A stretch of DNA of 64,000 nucleotides from Diogma glabrata (Eukaryota; Arthropoda; Insecta; Diptera; Cylindrotomidae), in the NCBI GenBank assembly GCA_963693315.1, contig OY856187.1, positions 117,717,166-117,781,165 of the forward strand, written 5' to 3'. This document shows positions 11,160-24,059 of this stretch, piece by piece (position 1 is the first letter of the stretch; each line of letters begins with the position of its first letter). Position numbers and translations under genes: made by a program. The notes under the pieces were generated by a model. The model saw nothing but the letters and a program-made list of their open reading frames with translations, did not search any database and was not told the DNA's origin.

Positions 11160-11759
11160 ATTTGCCCAAAAATGATACTATGGATGAAGAATTGAAGAAT
11201 CTTCTAAAGCTTCCTAAATTGCATGCATCTACATGGACAGGTATTTCTTACCGAACACCTCCAAATACTTGATGACAAGCTTAATTGCATGCGCAAGGGA
11301 GTAGAAACAAACAAACGGTTGCCTTAGACACCACAACATTAATCAAGAAAACTTTTAACATTGGCATTTGTGCTCTTCTATGTGTAGAAAGAATATTCCA
11401 AAATATTGATATATATATATACATATATCTCCGACAGGCCAACTACATTTTTTTAAAATCTAAAATCTACGTGATTTGACTCAAAACTAGTAATGGTAAT
11501 GCTACCAAAATATACAAAAAGATTACCGCAACAATAGTGTCAAACTTGTGTAAGCGGGAGTCACATAGAGTATAATGAAACGCTATTTTTGACGCTTTAG
11601 TAAAACAGAATTAAATAAAAAAAATAATGGTGACGCTGATGCATTGGCTGACTGCATTACAGCTATGGAAATAAAATGTTCTGGTTATATAGTGAGCCCC
11701 TATCCATCAAATACTTCTACTAATGACTTACTATTGTTATAGATTTCGCATGGTTCTAA

Positions 11760-12430
11760 TTATAAAAAACAGGAGATCCGGAGCCCCCACCACTTTACCT
11801 ATTATCCCACAAGAGTTCCTTCACATATAAATCTCCATCTTTAATTGGTTTCATCAAAATTAGTTCATTAAAGAAAATTGTAGTATCCCAACAGACATAA
11901 ATTTTGATGTGCGAATAGGAAATACAATTTTTTTACTGGTTTGTCACCGAAAGATGGCAAAACAAAAGTCAGCAGTTGTATGGTATGACTCTTCGCCACT
12001 TTGACCGATATCTTAAAAAAGTTGATTATTATTTTCTCGCACTAACTAACAGTTCCGCATCCCGGAAGTTGGGATGCGGAACTGTTGTGATCTGTACTAA
12101 ATGATTATGTAGCAAGTTTCATCCAATACGTTTTTTTATTAATTAGTTGGACATGTTTAGCACACTAAATATGAAATTTTCAATATCCAAACTCTTTGAA
12201 TATCCGAAGATACCATGTCAACTATAAAACCCTCAGGTAAAGATGTTATTGTGTTTTCAAAACAACAGTGGCTCAGGAGACCCACCACCACTTTGTTCAA
12301 TATCACTCAAAAACTAATCAGCTCCTTGCTATACATACTTGCATCTTTTTCAAAGTGTCATAGAAATTAATTCATGAACGAATGTTGTATGAAAATCGAT
12401 TTTTAACTGTAGGCTACAGTAGGGATAAAC
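11760..12430 (-). repeat. Dispersed modular repeat ('X'), minus orientation, two modules
   Basis: The reverse complement matches 45800-46260 and 47640-48300 plus 53026-53110. Shared blocks include caacagttccgcatccca, gatgcaagtatgtat, gctgattagtttttgag and attgaacaaagtggtgggg. Two modules lie head to tail here. No coding capacity; it interrupts an I-group remnant. Confidence 0.65.
12048..12086. repeat. Perfect 16-bp hairpin
   Basis: AACAGTTCCGCATCCC (12048-12063), loop ggaagtt, then the exact inverse (12071-12086). The same core sequence occurs once, unpaired, at about 47703-47720. Confidence 0.9.
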
Positions 12431-12800
12431 CCTTTAAAAATTTTTGATTGTGGTGAAGTAAAAACATTAGACCTGAATTACGCCTCGGCATGGCCAAGAA
12501 ATCGATCAAAAGCCAACATCTAAGCTAAATAGGCTATAATGTTTCCGACAGGTGCAGGTTATAAACATTAGACCAGGAAACGGTGAAATGCGTCATCCGG
12601 GAACGGTCCTGAACTTGTCTTGTGCAGAAACAACGAACTTGGTTGTGGAAGACTAACCCTAACTAACAAGACTAACACAACACGACATAACTGCAATTGA
12701 GCTGTACAATCTGTAACAATATCATTTCTTTGCGCAGTACACTTTTAGGTCGAAGAACTACTTGAACTAATCAGCTCAAGGCCCTCCTTTGAAATTTTTT

Positions 12801-14899
12801 TAAAAAAACGGAAAAATGTCTATTTTGGACCCCGCCTTATGTTTGTTGTTTCCAATGATCATTTTGTAGTTCAATGCACAGAGATAAACTTCATTAATTT
12901 TTATTAGTTCATTCAAAAGTTAATTAATGGAGTTTTTATAGCTTTTTTATAACTACTGCAATTAAAGGAAAGGTTATTTTTGCAATTTACGTTATATATA
13001 TGAGTTTTGTTAAATCGTAAATATTTTTAGAATTGATGATTTAAATCATTTTCTTTTGAGCAATTAAACATGCAAGATGTATAGATGAATATCCCCACAC
13101 GATATTTCATTGCTATATATCTACACAGTATTTTAAAAATATTCTAAATAAAAACATTCTAAGAAACATGTTGTGCAGTAGGAACTACAAATACGACATA
13201 AACCAAATTTCATGATAGAATGTAGCAAATAAAAATAAAATAAGAGATAATAAATAATTTTTTATAATTTTCAGATACAAAACTAAAATAATCCAGCTTG
13301 TGGGATATTCCTGTGACATAGACAAAATGTTTCCGTCAATGAAAAAATGCAACGTATAGAGCACATTTCATTTTTTCGAGCGAGAACGATATCTGGTGGT
13401 ACGATATCTCACAACTCGTTCGTCAGTTAGGAATTAAAGTACGCGAGGTTTTCACAACCGTAGATCAAAAAACAAAAAGTTTACAAATCGAAAAGCGATA
13501 TCTTCAGGCACAGTTACACAGCAACAACAGCTAAGAAAAATTTATTTATCCGAAAAAATATATGCTACATTGGCGGTCTTACTAGTTATGAGCCGCTATA
13601 ACAAATGCAGTTTGCTAAATACTGCGGAAGTTTGTTCATTTATAATGTATAAATGTGATAATGTCATAATGTATAAATAAAAGTAAATAAAAACGCACAC
13701 ACAACCTTAAAAATGAAGTACTCGTACATAATAAAAGGTCAATTGAAATTACGATGCAAAACAAAGAAACAAAAATCAAAATCAAGAATAAATAATTGAT
13801 TCTAATAAAAAAATATTTAATATCGATAATAAAAAAAAATACTTTAATTAATTTCAATTAAATATAAATTTAATCGTAGATCATAAATACCAACGACGAC
13901 CAGCAGTTTTCTAAATAAATATTAATAATACCAATATTAAGTTATAATAGTTACTACACTACCCATTAAAACGAAATATATTATTTACGATACTACGATA
14001 CTAAAAGATTGGAAGACATTCTGTTTGAGATTTGGAGTTTGATCTTTAAAGATTATAACAAAATTGAAATTATTCGGAATTGGAATTAAAAATTCATACG
14101 ATTCTGGAATTTCCTGAGAATTGGGCAATTACATTTATTATAGAAAGAACTTGTTGATAAGATAAAATTAAATACGCATGAAGCTTTCTGTGTAAATTAG
14201 CTCAACTATCGGTGACATGGTTAAAAACGTATATTGGACAATATCCTCCAATGGATATGAACGGCCAAGCTTTTATTACAGTCAAACCAATAAAAAATTT
14301 CGTGAAAATATTGACGTCCATGATACTATGACTGGTAGCAATGTTTTTCCAGCGGCTCGTTAATTAACTTTGCCAAAATTTGTATTGACTTTGGTTGTAT
14401 TGCATACATGTGGCATCATTTCCAAAGTTTACACGCATTAATGGTGTATTTTCTGCATATATTTATCTCAAATTTGACCAATTTCAACGATGAATACTGT
14501 GCCATTTACAAGTCATGGATACATTAATATTTGATCATAGCATTATTTTAGCTCTTTCCAATTATTTTCAATGCCGTAGGTAAGCCTCCTGTCTTATTGA
14601 TATCGATAGGTATGATTCGGTCTAATCTTATGTTATCTATTCTTCGGGTGGCATCGACCATTTGAAGTTGAAGGTTCGCACTCGTTTTAATCTGAAGTTT
14701 TCCAGTACTGTTTCGTTGTGTGCATTGTTGCGTGTTGCTTTCTCTTTCAGTTTAGTAGTTTGTTTGTTGGTTTTGTCTTCATTTTTGGTCCCAACCATAT
14801 TCCAAAATCATTTTTTATTAATTTTGTTTTGGCTAAAATTTATATTTAAATTAAACAATGAAAAAAAAAATAAAAAATATAATTTTTATAATGTATAAA
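12801..14899. other. Intronic AT-rich sequence; possible promoter-like patch
   Basis: No recognisable gene. At 13370-13480 a GC-richer patch contains cgttCGTCAGTTagg, which resembles an insect initiator, with two gatatct motifs just upstream. It could be the 5' end of a transposon or an alternative start; unproven. Confidence 0.3.
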
Positions 14900-14968
14900 T
14901 CGAAGATTGAACCTTCAATTAAACTATATGATTTCAAGAAGAACGCTCTATCCACTTGGCCACGAGGA
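14900..14968 (-). mobile_element. tRNA-like SINE or tRNA pseudogene
   Basis: On the minus strand the sequence has a polymerase III A-box (TGGCCAAGTGG, 14952-14962), then about 35 nt, then a T-arm/B-box with a short stem (GAAGGTTCAATCTTC, 14902-14916). The anticodon arm does not pair well, so this is a tRNA-derived repeat or pseudogene, not a functional tRNA. Confidence 0.5.
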
Positions 14969-17504
14969 AATATTATTTAGCCATGGCCACATCATGCTCC
15001 TCTGATCAGCTCCATGTCATAATAATATTGCATTGACGTATTCCTTGATCAGGTAACGCACTGTCTTCTTCAATAATTAAAGGCCCGATTGAGAGTTATA
15101 TGAGGGCTCGTTTTTTCCGGCAAGCAATAGCGTATTTACAATTTTTTTGCCTCTTTTTTTACCACGTAAACTACTCCTCACATAACCGAAGTACATAAAT
15201 AATTTGAGGTTGCAAGAGAGAATGTAAAAGAGAGTTGTAAAACTTTTACAAAAAACAAAGGTGAGCAACCTAATAGTCGTATTTCAATGTCTTGTAACTA
15301 AAAAAGAGCCACCCTCTCTGGCAAACCTCCTAAGTGATTTTTTATTTGACTAATTAGCACTTAGATGCATTTTGTTTTCTCAAGTCTTCACCGGGATTGC
15401 ATATTTTGAGTTTTATGTAAAGCAAAAGGTAGCCACTAACATATCGCAACGTCTTACATGAAAAAAAGTGCATGATATCAATAATAAAATTTTTTTTAAT
15501 ATTTGATTCCAGTGAATTTCTTCATTCAGTATGTGCAAGCAGGCATGTATGCAAAATTGAAAATTGAGTTCCAAACTGCCTTTCTCGATTTAAACAATTT
15601 GTCATCAAGGGCAATAATTTAGCTCAAAGTCTTCTGTTATCGAATTCATTTTTTGAAATATTAAAATCGAATTTTTAAAGTGTTTGGGATGTCATTATAT
15701 TAAATATTTTGGACGTTCTTTAACAAATTCACAATTAAATATCTGTAATTTTTTGAGATAATTTGGAAGCATTGAAAACAAAACGATTCGGTACTCTGAA
15801 TTCATGCATGGAATTTGTTTTTCATTGCTTTTGTTTAGGATAGGATAATCAATTTGTTTTATTCTGGAAATATGATCCTGAGGAAATATGAGGATAATTG
15901 TTTTTAATTTTTGACCGACGGGTGTGACAATCCTATTGAAAATAAATTAATAGTTTGAAAATTTGACATTGCCGGATTTGTTGATAGCATTGTTTTTTAA
16001 GTGTGTATTCATAATAAAAACTCCCTCCAGTTATGTGAAGTTTTTTAATTTTTTTCTTTTTTGTAGATTTTAAATTACGTTCCGAAATAAATACACATTT
16101 TCGAACTGAATATTAGTTTTAAATAATATGCATACGCGTTTTAAATGGAACTACATTTATTTCGCCTGGTAATTTAAAAATAAGAATTGTTTCCACGCCT
16201 AGCCAACGACTATTTTCGGCAGCATACAATCCTTAATCAAACACAAAAAACGAATTTTTAATAACTGTTGATGTCGCAAGCGTTCCATTGGTGATCTACT
16301 CAAAAACTCGTTTGAGCAACTAATTTTTTTCAAAGGAACGCATGTTAAACCAAATATAAACTGAAAATTTTATTTAGAGAGCTCATGCTTTCTAATTGAA
16401 AAATTCAATCAAAATCTATTCAATTTTCAGTCTAGTATATTATAATTCAAGGTAATTTTATATATTTGCAAAATGGTGATGCATTTAAATAAATAAAAAC
16501 ATGTATTTTTTCCGAAACACGAAAAATGTGAATTGGAGTTTTTTTCTGAAAAACTTCAAACCATACCTTTGAATTGAAAAAATTCCAATTACTTCTTTAC
16601 TTACTCGAGTTTAATTGATCTCAAAAATCTGAAAATGTATTTTTATGTTAATTGCATGTCTTAGAAAAATTATTATTACAGCCCTCACTACGTTTTTGTT
16701 GTTAATTTCATACTCGAGTGAAATGAGTATCATTTTAGCATTGTTATACAATATACTGCAACTGCAACAACCATAAATATTTCATTTTATCCTCAGTTTC
16801 ATTTCAGCTATTTTGTTTGCACTTTACTTTTGAACGGTTTGCAGAAACCTGACTAGCTAGTTTTTAAAGTCGATCTCGCTCAAATATGGAAATGAACGGT
16901 AGAGTAGAATTAACTTTATCATAGTTCTGTTTAGCTGTGTCTAAGGGTATGAATTTATGCCATGGGTTAACATGCGGGCGGCGTTGCGGTCCAGGCTTAC
17001 AAAATATTTTGTGGTCATATGTGCGGAAAAGTAGTTTTTTCTTTTATTCTATTCTAGTACAAAATTGAATATTTTTTATGCATGTGTTATAAAAACGAAA
17101 TTTCAACATCGTTCAAAATTTAAATTCTGTTTGGCACTAATAAATTTGATAAATTGTGTTCCGTGTTCAATTTTGATATTATGAAAAAACATCGTTAAAA
17201 AGAGTTTTATGTGTTTGGACAAAATTAGATAAAACGATGGGCAAGGGTGTCTGCCTAACAATTATTTATCTGCATCCTAGCTGTAGCTATGTCACCTCGT
17301 ATGTGTTGCATAAGCTCGAAATATATAATGATCCAAAAATGATATGCATTACTATCAGTACTTAAAGTATTTATTGAAAAATAAGTGCATACACATTCGT
17401 ACACCTAGATTTAAAAACCGATTCTGATTTAAAAAATTCTGTCGCATTCAATTAAAAAAAAATCTGGTAATATATTCGCAGCCCCCCTGTTAAGAATCCC
17501 TGCT
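14969..17504. other. Intronic AT-rich sequence
   Basis: No gene. A segment at 16568-16630 (ttgaattgaaaaaattc, then ttac...ctcgag) is similar to 63430-63480, so a dispersed repeat fragment is present. Confidence 0.35.
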
Positions 17505-18245
17505 AAACAGCTTTAGGAGGTCTTGAAACGTAAAGATATTATAAAAATTACGATTTCGAAAATCCAAAAACAATAACCCCCCATATCGGGAAGTAACAAC
17601 TTCCCATATCGGGAAGTTGATAAACAGTTGACCAAGCGATCCACTCACGAACCTCTGACCTTTTTGTCAAATTTAGAAAATAACTCAGATCTTCGATATT
17701 CAAGTATTCCCGGATGCGTTTGCAGCTCATTTTATATACCAAAATTTCATCCAGATACCATGCGTTTGCGTAACGAAAAAAACACGTAGTTTTTACTTTT
17801 TTCACATTTTCTTAAAAAAACTCAAAAACTAAGAAAGCAATTGTTTATACAAATCTCTTTATAAACGGCTGACATGATGACAAACAATATGGAAGTTGAT
17901 AGCATTATTTAATCTCATTATATTTGCAAGAGATATTTTTCAGTTTTTTGGAAACCACTAAAATACAAATGATTTAATTTCGCAAGAAAAGGACTGGGCT
18001 CTAAGATACATCGATTGCGACCATTTTCGTTAAAATCGAGCCAACCGTTGTTGAGAAAGCGTTGGACAAAAATTAATCCACATACAGCGATACATACACA
18101 CACATACAGACTGCCAGCTAAAAGTAGTCTAAAAAGCTTCAGGAAGTCATGAAACGTAAAGATATCATAAAAATTTCGATTTCGAAAATCTACCCAAAAA
18201 TAATAACTTCCCACCCATATCTGAAAGTTAATAAACTTGATATTC
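17505..18245 (-). repeat. Two direct copies of an intergenic repeat
   Basis: 17510-17600 and 18135-18230 share gaaacgtaaagatat, ataaaaatt, cgatttcgaaaatc and a cccatatc...gaagtt end. The stretch between (17918-18130) contains an imperfect cacacatac run and a caacggttggctcgatttta block, of a kind common in insect repeats. The reading frames spanning it look like passengers of the repeat, not genes. Confidence 0.6.
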
Positions 18246-18291
18246 TTCCACGGTTTGAGTAATATTACAAACATTCCCATTGAGGCCTTCT

Positions 18292-18869
18292 CAATAGATG
18301 TAAAAAATATTTTACTTCACATCAATTACTCCACATTTATAAGTCCTATATTCGTCCCTGTATGGAGTATTGTTGTCAAGTTTGGGGCGCTGCATCTGTT
18401 ACTATCCTAGCTCTTTTGGACTCTGTTCAAAAGCGTGCTATACGAATCGTTGGTGATCAAAATTTAACACCAGATCCTGATTCCGTACAACATCGTCGCA
18501 CTGTTGCTGATCTCGTTGTTTTTTATCGTCACCAGCAGTGCTCGGATGAAATCAGGTCCATAATGCCTCAGACATATGTTTTTCCCCGTTTGACTCGTCA
18601 ATCGGTTTGTGCAGGTGGTCGGACTGTCGAGATTACTCACTGTCATAGTAATAAAATGCAAAGGGATTTCTTTGTGCGTACATCGTACAAATGGAATGCT
18701 TTGCCCGAATCAATAGTCTCGAGTGCCTTCAATCCACAAAGATTTAAAAAAAGCGTCCACCTATACCTCAAGACGCATGTTGTTGTGGGACCTGAGTCTT
18801 AAAAGGTATCTATGTATTTATGAGACATTTTGTAATTCCTACTACACAACACTTTTAATTAAAAAAAAA
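18292..18869 (+). mobile_element. Jockey-like element, 5'-truncated copy (3' end)
   Basis: Matches the 3' end of the jockey elements at 48581-50672 and 56335-59259. The 146-codon frame at 18362-18802 reads MEYCCQVWGAAS, QKRAIRIVG, RRTVADLVVFYRHQQCSDEI and FFVRTSYKWNALPES, the C-terminal region downstream of RT. The copy ends with the shared tacacaacac tail and a 9-A tract (18861-18869). Missing codons relative to the paralog (kyRHQQ shortened) and a changed C-terminus suggest it is inactive; 5' truncation alone removes endonuclease and RT. Confidence 0.9.
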
Positions 18870-19708
18870 TATACTTATTCTCAATTATCGCTCGAGTATG
18901 CAATTTATTCAAAATACATAAGTTTAGAATAATTTTTTTTAGATATGTTTGTTTATCAACTTAACGATTAATTTTCAACAAACTCTCGTGTATGTATTTA
19001 TTTTGTTTTCGTCAATGATTGATGATAAAGTAATAGGAAATTATTAATATAACAAAACACAAAGTTTATACATTAATTCATTCAATAAAATTAACAAACA
19101 GTACATTCGTTAAGTTTAAGCTACACACGTGCCTACCATATTATTGACATACGTAAAAAATTTATTTTATTCTTTTTTTAGTTTTTTTTTTTGTGAAACG
19201 TAAAATGAATCAATTTTTTGTAAGCAACACTAGGAAGGAATTCGTTACAATTAAAAACGTAGACGTTGACGTTTGACGTTTTTTTAAATATTGACAAGAA
19301 ATTGTAAAATCCTTTTCAACTAAATTATCCATTTCACAGTTCTTCAACCTCTAACGGTCGGTTGTAGAAGCTTCGGGTGTACAACACAGCGTCCAAAATA
19401 ATACAAACAATATTTCTATTTAAAATGACTCAAAATTTTTATTTAAATTAAACCGTTCGAATTTACTAGTATAGAGCATTTCGTTTACATGAAATTATAT
19501 CGCGGTGAACAATATCGCATTTCGTATTAAACTTTTTGGTGCTCTGGGAATGAAATTTTTAAATATTTAATGCTTCACTTTGATATGAGGTTATAAAGTT
19601 TTAGACACACGATATATAAACTCATCCATAAAAACCGAGGGCGTTATGAAGTCATGATATGATTTTTAAAATCTGAATTATGAATTTTAAAAACATTATT
19701 TTGAACGT
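18870..19708. other. Intronic sequence with a possible LTR scrap
   Basis: AT-rich. 19325-19440 (ctaacggtcggttgtagaag, then acaatatttctatt) resembles part of the LTR family at 23392-24059 and may be an old fragment. Otherwise nothing. Confidence 0.35.
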
Positions 19709-19950
19709 CGCTCATAAGACCCTTGGTACATAAATAGCTATTAAGTTTTCCATGTAATTTCACTAGTGTCTTGTTACACCACTGACGTAACTGGGTTTTA
19801 CGCCCATAACCTCCATAACGCCCTTGGAACATAATTAGCTATTAAGTCTTCCGTGTAATTTTTCTGGTGTGTTGTTATACCACTAACGATATTGGGTATT
19901 ACGCCCATAACCTCCATGGTACATAAATAGCTATTAAATTTTTTCCATGG
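19709..19950 (+). repeat. Tandem repeat, ~108-bp unit, about 2.3 copies
   Basis: The unit contains cccttgg(t/a)acataa, tagctattaag, tgtaattt, ttgttacaccactgacg and ttacgcccataacctcca. Copies start near 19709, 19819 and 19918, the last partial. Confidence 0.85.
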
Positions 19951-21056
19951 AATTGTGTGTAGTACAATTGTTTGCTCATTCTTTTTTCAGTTAAGGACTT
20001 TCAGTGTCGAAGTTTACTCGTTAAACAATTTTATTGTTCGACGTTTCAAATTTTGAAAAACTCTACTAAGTGTCAACTCAAAAATACTTTAAGAGGGGGT
20101 GAGGGGGGGGCGTGTTGTGGTGGTTAAAAGAGAATTTAATGGAAAAGGGGATTTTTTTCTAGGAGGATTTGTGCAGTTCTGATACTATTTTAGATTAAAT
20201 GATTCAGATTAAATCAAATTACCATATAAAACAAAAACTAATTTCCAAATAATGTAAGACACAATTGTTTAGTCACAGTTGAATTTTAAAACACAAGTAA
20301 ATAGTAATTGAGCTCAATTGTCAAATCAACCTAATAAAAATGTGTCGAATACTCTACTTCTTGACTTAGCTGATCAACGGGTGCATGATAAGTTTTAAAC
20401 GAATGTTACTGATGAGTGTGAGAACGACGACCTAGTTCGATTTTTGTCATAAAACAAGAATCCAAAACTATTTAAAAACAAACTCCATAAAAAAATCATT
20501 ATTTTATAATCCTTGTCAACAAATATAAAAACATTGTGTGCTACAGTTTAACCAACCAATTTTTAATATTTTCTCAGTTAATTGCTTTGTTGCGCAACAC
20601 ACAGTAATACATATTTTTATCTACATAAATAATCAAAATTTGGTTATGTAAAGCTTTTGTCATATAATATTATATGTAGTAACTCAAATTTATAAAAAGT
20701 AGAATAGAGGTCTGGAGTTATAGAGGGGAATATTTTCTCGTTTGACTAGAATTGTTTATTGAGATGATATATGGAAATGGTTTGACTAGAATTTTATATT
20801 GAGATGATATGGGAAAAAACTTACAGTAAGTGTTTTGTGTGTGTGATAAAAGTATAATTAAAAAAAAACAAAAGATAGAGAATCTAGCTACATATACATT
20901 TGATCTAATGTGATCAGATCATTATGTAAATTTTAATCAAACAGTCGGATTCCGAAAAATAAACAAAAAGTAAGGAAGAAGATAGAGTTTTCGTCAACAT
21001 TTATCACAGTACTGTTTTTTTAAGATTATTAATGTAAGAATTTGTTTTGATTTGAT
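19951..21056. other. Intronic AT-rich sequence
   Basis: There is a G-rich run at 20093-20112 and a short duplicated block (gagatgatat, 20760-20810). No gene or element identified; it may include the unrecognised 3' LTR of the gypsy relic that follows. Confidence 0.35.
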
Positions 21057-22200
21057 TTATATAATTTTTGTTTGTTTTGTTTTGTACATGATGAAAACGA
21101 AGTTACACTCCGTAAGATCTTTTGGAATGTAAATGTTCTTTTGAGGATCCTTAAGGGTATGTTTTGGGATTAAAGATTGCATGCCATTGTTTTGCTCTTC
21201 AAGGATCTTCAGGCTTTGTCCATCAACAAGATCCGCAGTAAATCCTAGGTCAGCTTTGACCAAAGTTCGAATGCCTAACATGACGATTGGGAGTGTATCA
21301 CTCCAATTGATTGTATGAGCTTTTAGAGATGCTTTTGGGTTGCAAGTCGTCGTCCGCAGTCTGTGAGAAACAATGATGTTCATCATATATGGAAATAAAT
21401 TCGATTCAAAATTCCGCGATCAGAATTTATATTTAAAGGCACACCAAATCTGAAAATGGTATTGGCAATGAAAGCTTTAGCAAATGTTTCCTCTGTCCCA
21501 TCTTCAAAGGGGATGGTTTCAGGCCATCGGGTGAAACGATCAATGGTGTCAGGATATAGCGATATCCATGAGAAGGCGGTAAAGGAGGACCTACCAAATC
21601 AATATAAATATGCTCAAATCTGACCGTGGAAACAGGTATCTGTTCAAATTCTAAATGAGTATGACGGTGAACCTTGGATCTTTGATATGGTAAGCATGTC
21701 TTAGAGCAAAATCCAACGTCAACATTCCATTCCATTTTCCATGTTACTCTAGTTCCTGGATGGGATAGATTATGTAACGAATCGAAAACTGATCGTCTCA
21801 GGGACTTAGGTATGTACGTACGTAATGAGTTAGTTAGTCGATGTATCACACCAAATCGTTTTTTTTTTTCGAATGACTGGTTTAAATAGGTTCTAACTTT
21901 CGTTTGGATCCTACATCTTTTGGGTTTTGGATTAAACTGATGAGTTCTGTATCAGACTCTTGAAGTTCGATGAGTTTATCAACATAAAAAAATAGCCTAG
22001 CGTACCTAGCGAGGACTTCTCTCTGTCTTTAAGACGATTGATGTTACCCGGACGTTTGTGGACGGATTTCCACGTCTGGGTCACCAATTTTAGATTTGAT
22101 TGTATTTTATAAAGAAAATTTTACTTTATTAAATCCTTTTATTATATTTCATAAATTAATCTATAATTTTAAGATTTAGTTTGAGTTGCAGTTTAATCCT
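21057..22200 (-). mobile_element. Ty3/gypsy-like retrotransposon relic (integrase and leader)
   Basis: The minus strand gives integrase pieces. 21849-21433 reads IPKSLRRSVFDSLHNLSHPG, then an H-x-C-C-type zinc region fragment (CLPYQRSKVHRHTH) and FEHIYIDLVGPPLPPSHGYR, which contains the first catalytic Asp region. 21386-21057 reads LKAHTINWSDTLPIVMLGIR and VKADLGFTADLV, the integrase C-terminal part. Just upstream, at about 22040-22095 on the minus strand, is a leader sequence (TTGGTGACCCAGACGTGG) typical of the start of insect gypsy internal regions. The frames carry indels. gag, protease, RT and RNase H are missing, so this is an internally deleted relic. Confidence 0.75.
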
Positions 22201-22612
22201 TAGTCTTTTTTTATAAAAAGTGTTGTGTTATAAGAATTACAATATATTTGTACAATAGACGGACCAAGAAGTTCTTCTTCATTCTGGTCACTATGGCAGA
22301 AACTGATCTCGACGGAGAAAATATGTTTGAGACATGACAGGTTTGATTTAATTCGAACATTGTTGGTGGCAATATTTATAAGATCAGCAAGAGTGATGTC
22401 AAACTTCAATCATCCACAATTCGTACAGCACAGCACGTTTTCGTAAAGCCCACTTTTGTAAGTCATTGAAAATTGTAACTTCCAAAAATTCTTTACATTT
22501 GTTCGTCGCACATACTAATTAAAATATCGTTGTAGAACTCGGTTTTCGTTCTGGATTATAGATTGGAATTATTACAACTGAGTTCGAGTTGAAGCAAGGT
22601 TTCAATCATTAA
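22200..22612 (-). mobile_element. Jockey-like element relic
   Basis: Minus-strand similarity to the jockey copy at 48581-50672 in separated blocks: the tacacaacac 3' tail (22205-22240), the caattcgta...gc block (22415-22440) and the catactaa...aaaatatc...gaactcgg block (22510-22545). Large internal deletions; no reading frame remains. Confidence 0.65.
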
Positions 22613-23391
22613 AATTATCCTAACAAACTTAATATTGGAGTTAGATTTGCTCCACAATATAAAGGTTGTCCCAAAATTTACATAAGATTTGAATTAAATA
22701 GAAAACACAGTGATTTGTTTGTTCATAAATTATGTTTGCACTACATATCTTTTATTAGGAAAATAGATAGGTGAGGGTCGATGTCAGTTGAAATCTTGTC
22801 CTATCGTGGCATATTTTAGAATACTATTGAAAAAGAGATATTTTATTAAAATAGCATTTTTTGCCAAGTTTGTGAACTCGTCCCAATCGACGATCTCGCG
22901 GTTCAAAGAACAAATGTTCACTGATGATGTAGAATTTTGTTTTCCTGTTTTGTTGCAAAAACGATCCAATCCATGAATCTTTTTTTAAATAAAAACACAT
23001 GCATTTATTTCTACAACGAGAACCACCTTAAAAACGCATCAACATGCTTAAACATAATAGGCGATAATTTTGTCGATCGTATATTTCTGCCAAACAAACT
23101 GTTCCGTCTTTGACATTTTGACATTTTTTGTTTAGAGCCAGAACTTCAAAACTTATTCCAAAAGCAACAGCCGGGTATTCAGACAAGACGGTGATCCACA
23201 ACAGATTCTAATTAACATTTTTTGATAGTTGTGTTGTTTTCTTAAAAGACTGAAAACGATCAAGTTTATAGCTATTTGGAACATTTTGCGCCTACGGTAT
23301 ATATTCAATTTATCGACATTTTTGTTATTCTCTAAAATAAGATCAATTCATTTGGTTCGGTAAAACTATATGAAAGGAAAGTAAATTATAT
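22613..23391. other. Intronic sequence, no supported gene
   Basis: A 61-codon minus-strand frame (22969-22784) contains WDEFTNLAKN, faintly recalling a fatty acyl-CoA reductase motif, but nothing else supports that. Treated as non-coding. Confidence 0.3.
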
Positions 23392-24059
23392 TGTTACGTT
23401 TTTCCAACCTTACTTCGAATTGGCCTAACTCACAATTCGATAAACGTAATTCCCAATCTCTTTCTGAGTTCGATCACTGATTAGTTAGCACAAACACCAG
23501 GTTTTATTAAGTATTCAACACCTTAATTGTTCTACAACAACAGGAAAACAATACAACAAACAATATTCCTGATTAGAATATTCTTTCAACAGCTTCAGAA
23601 CTCCAACGGTCTATTGTAGAAATTTCCAGTTCACAACGTTGAAAATAATACACAAAATATTTCTACTCAATAAAACTTATAACTTTATTACACTTATAAC
23701 TTGACACAAAACTAATTTAAAGATCACTTTGATAATTTTAACTTCACTATCGCAGGTTTAAAATAAAACTAATTGATAACTACAAGAAGTAATTTTCTTA
23801 TATACCTTCTGCAATACTTCTAGATAATTCGACATCACTTTCCAGAAACCTTGAGAAAATATTAGAATATTCGATTATTTACGTTATGTTGATTTGATTC
23901 ATAAAATCGTTTATGTTGACCCTATTTCTAAGAAGAGACAACAACAACAATATTCATTTCATTAATCTGTGTAGTATTTTGTTGATTTGATTTTCCTAGA
24001 AGTGACCGTAATCGTCTAGATTTTTCTGTAATCGTCTAGATTTTTCTGCAATCGTAACA
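23392..24059 (-). mobile_element. Solo LTR of the 38929-42544 LTR retrotransposon family
   Basis: TGTTACG at one end and CGTAACA at the other. The 668 bp match the LTRs at 38929-39486 and 41890-42544 in inverse orientation throughout (e.g. tctagacgattacggtcact, ggaatattgtttg, cctggtgtttgtgct). It is flanked by ATAT on both sides (23388-23391, 24060-24063), a 4-bp target-site duplication. A ~23-bp block near the LTR start is tandemly duplicated (about 24006-24050: cgtctagatttttctg twice). Confidence 0.93.

Larger units (their letters stand above)
11160..12800 (+). mobile_element. I-group non-LTR element, RNase H and C-terminal remnants
   Basis: Nucleotide similarity to the better-preserved copy at 30190-33430 is clear in two blocks. 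11300-11660 matches its RNase H region (shared cggttgccttag, caccacaac, and tctacg...ttt...caaaactgg-type blocks). 12480-12800 matches its 3' end (shared ggcatggccaag / gggatggccaag, ccgacaggtg, caattgagct, ctcaaggccctcc). The roughly 800 bp between the blocks is mostly a different, dispersed repeat. No open reading frame of useful length survives. Confidence 0.7.

Noticed and set aside
18060..18120. cacacatac run as a functional microsatellite.
   Set aside because: Short and imperfect, and part of a dispersed repeat.
17548..18280. Hydrophobic frames on the minus strand as membrane proteins.
   Set aside because: They lie over a duplicated intergenic repeat; the hydrophobic look comes from T-rich codons.
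22784..22969. Minus-strand frame containing WDEFTNLAKN as a fatty acyl-CoA reductase fragment.
   Set aside because: Only a few residues fit; flanking sequence in all frames shows no other motif of that family.
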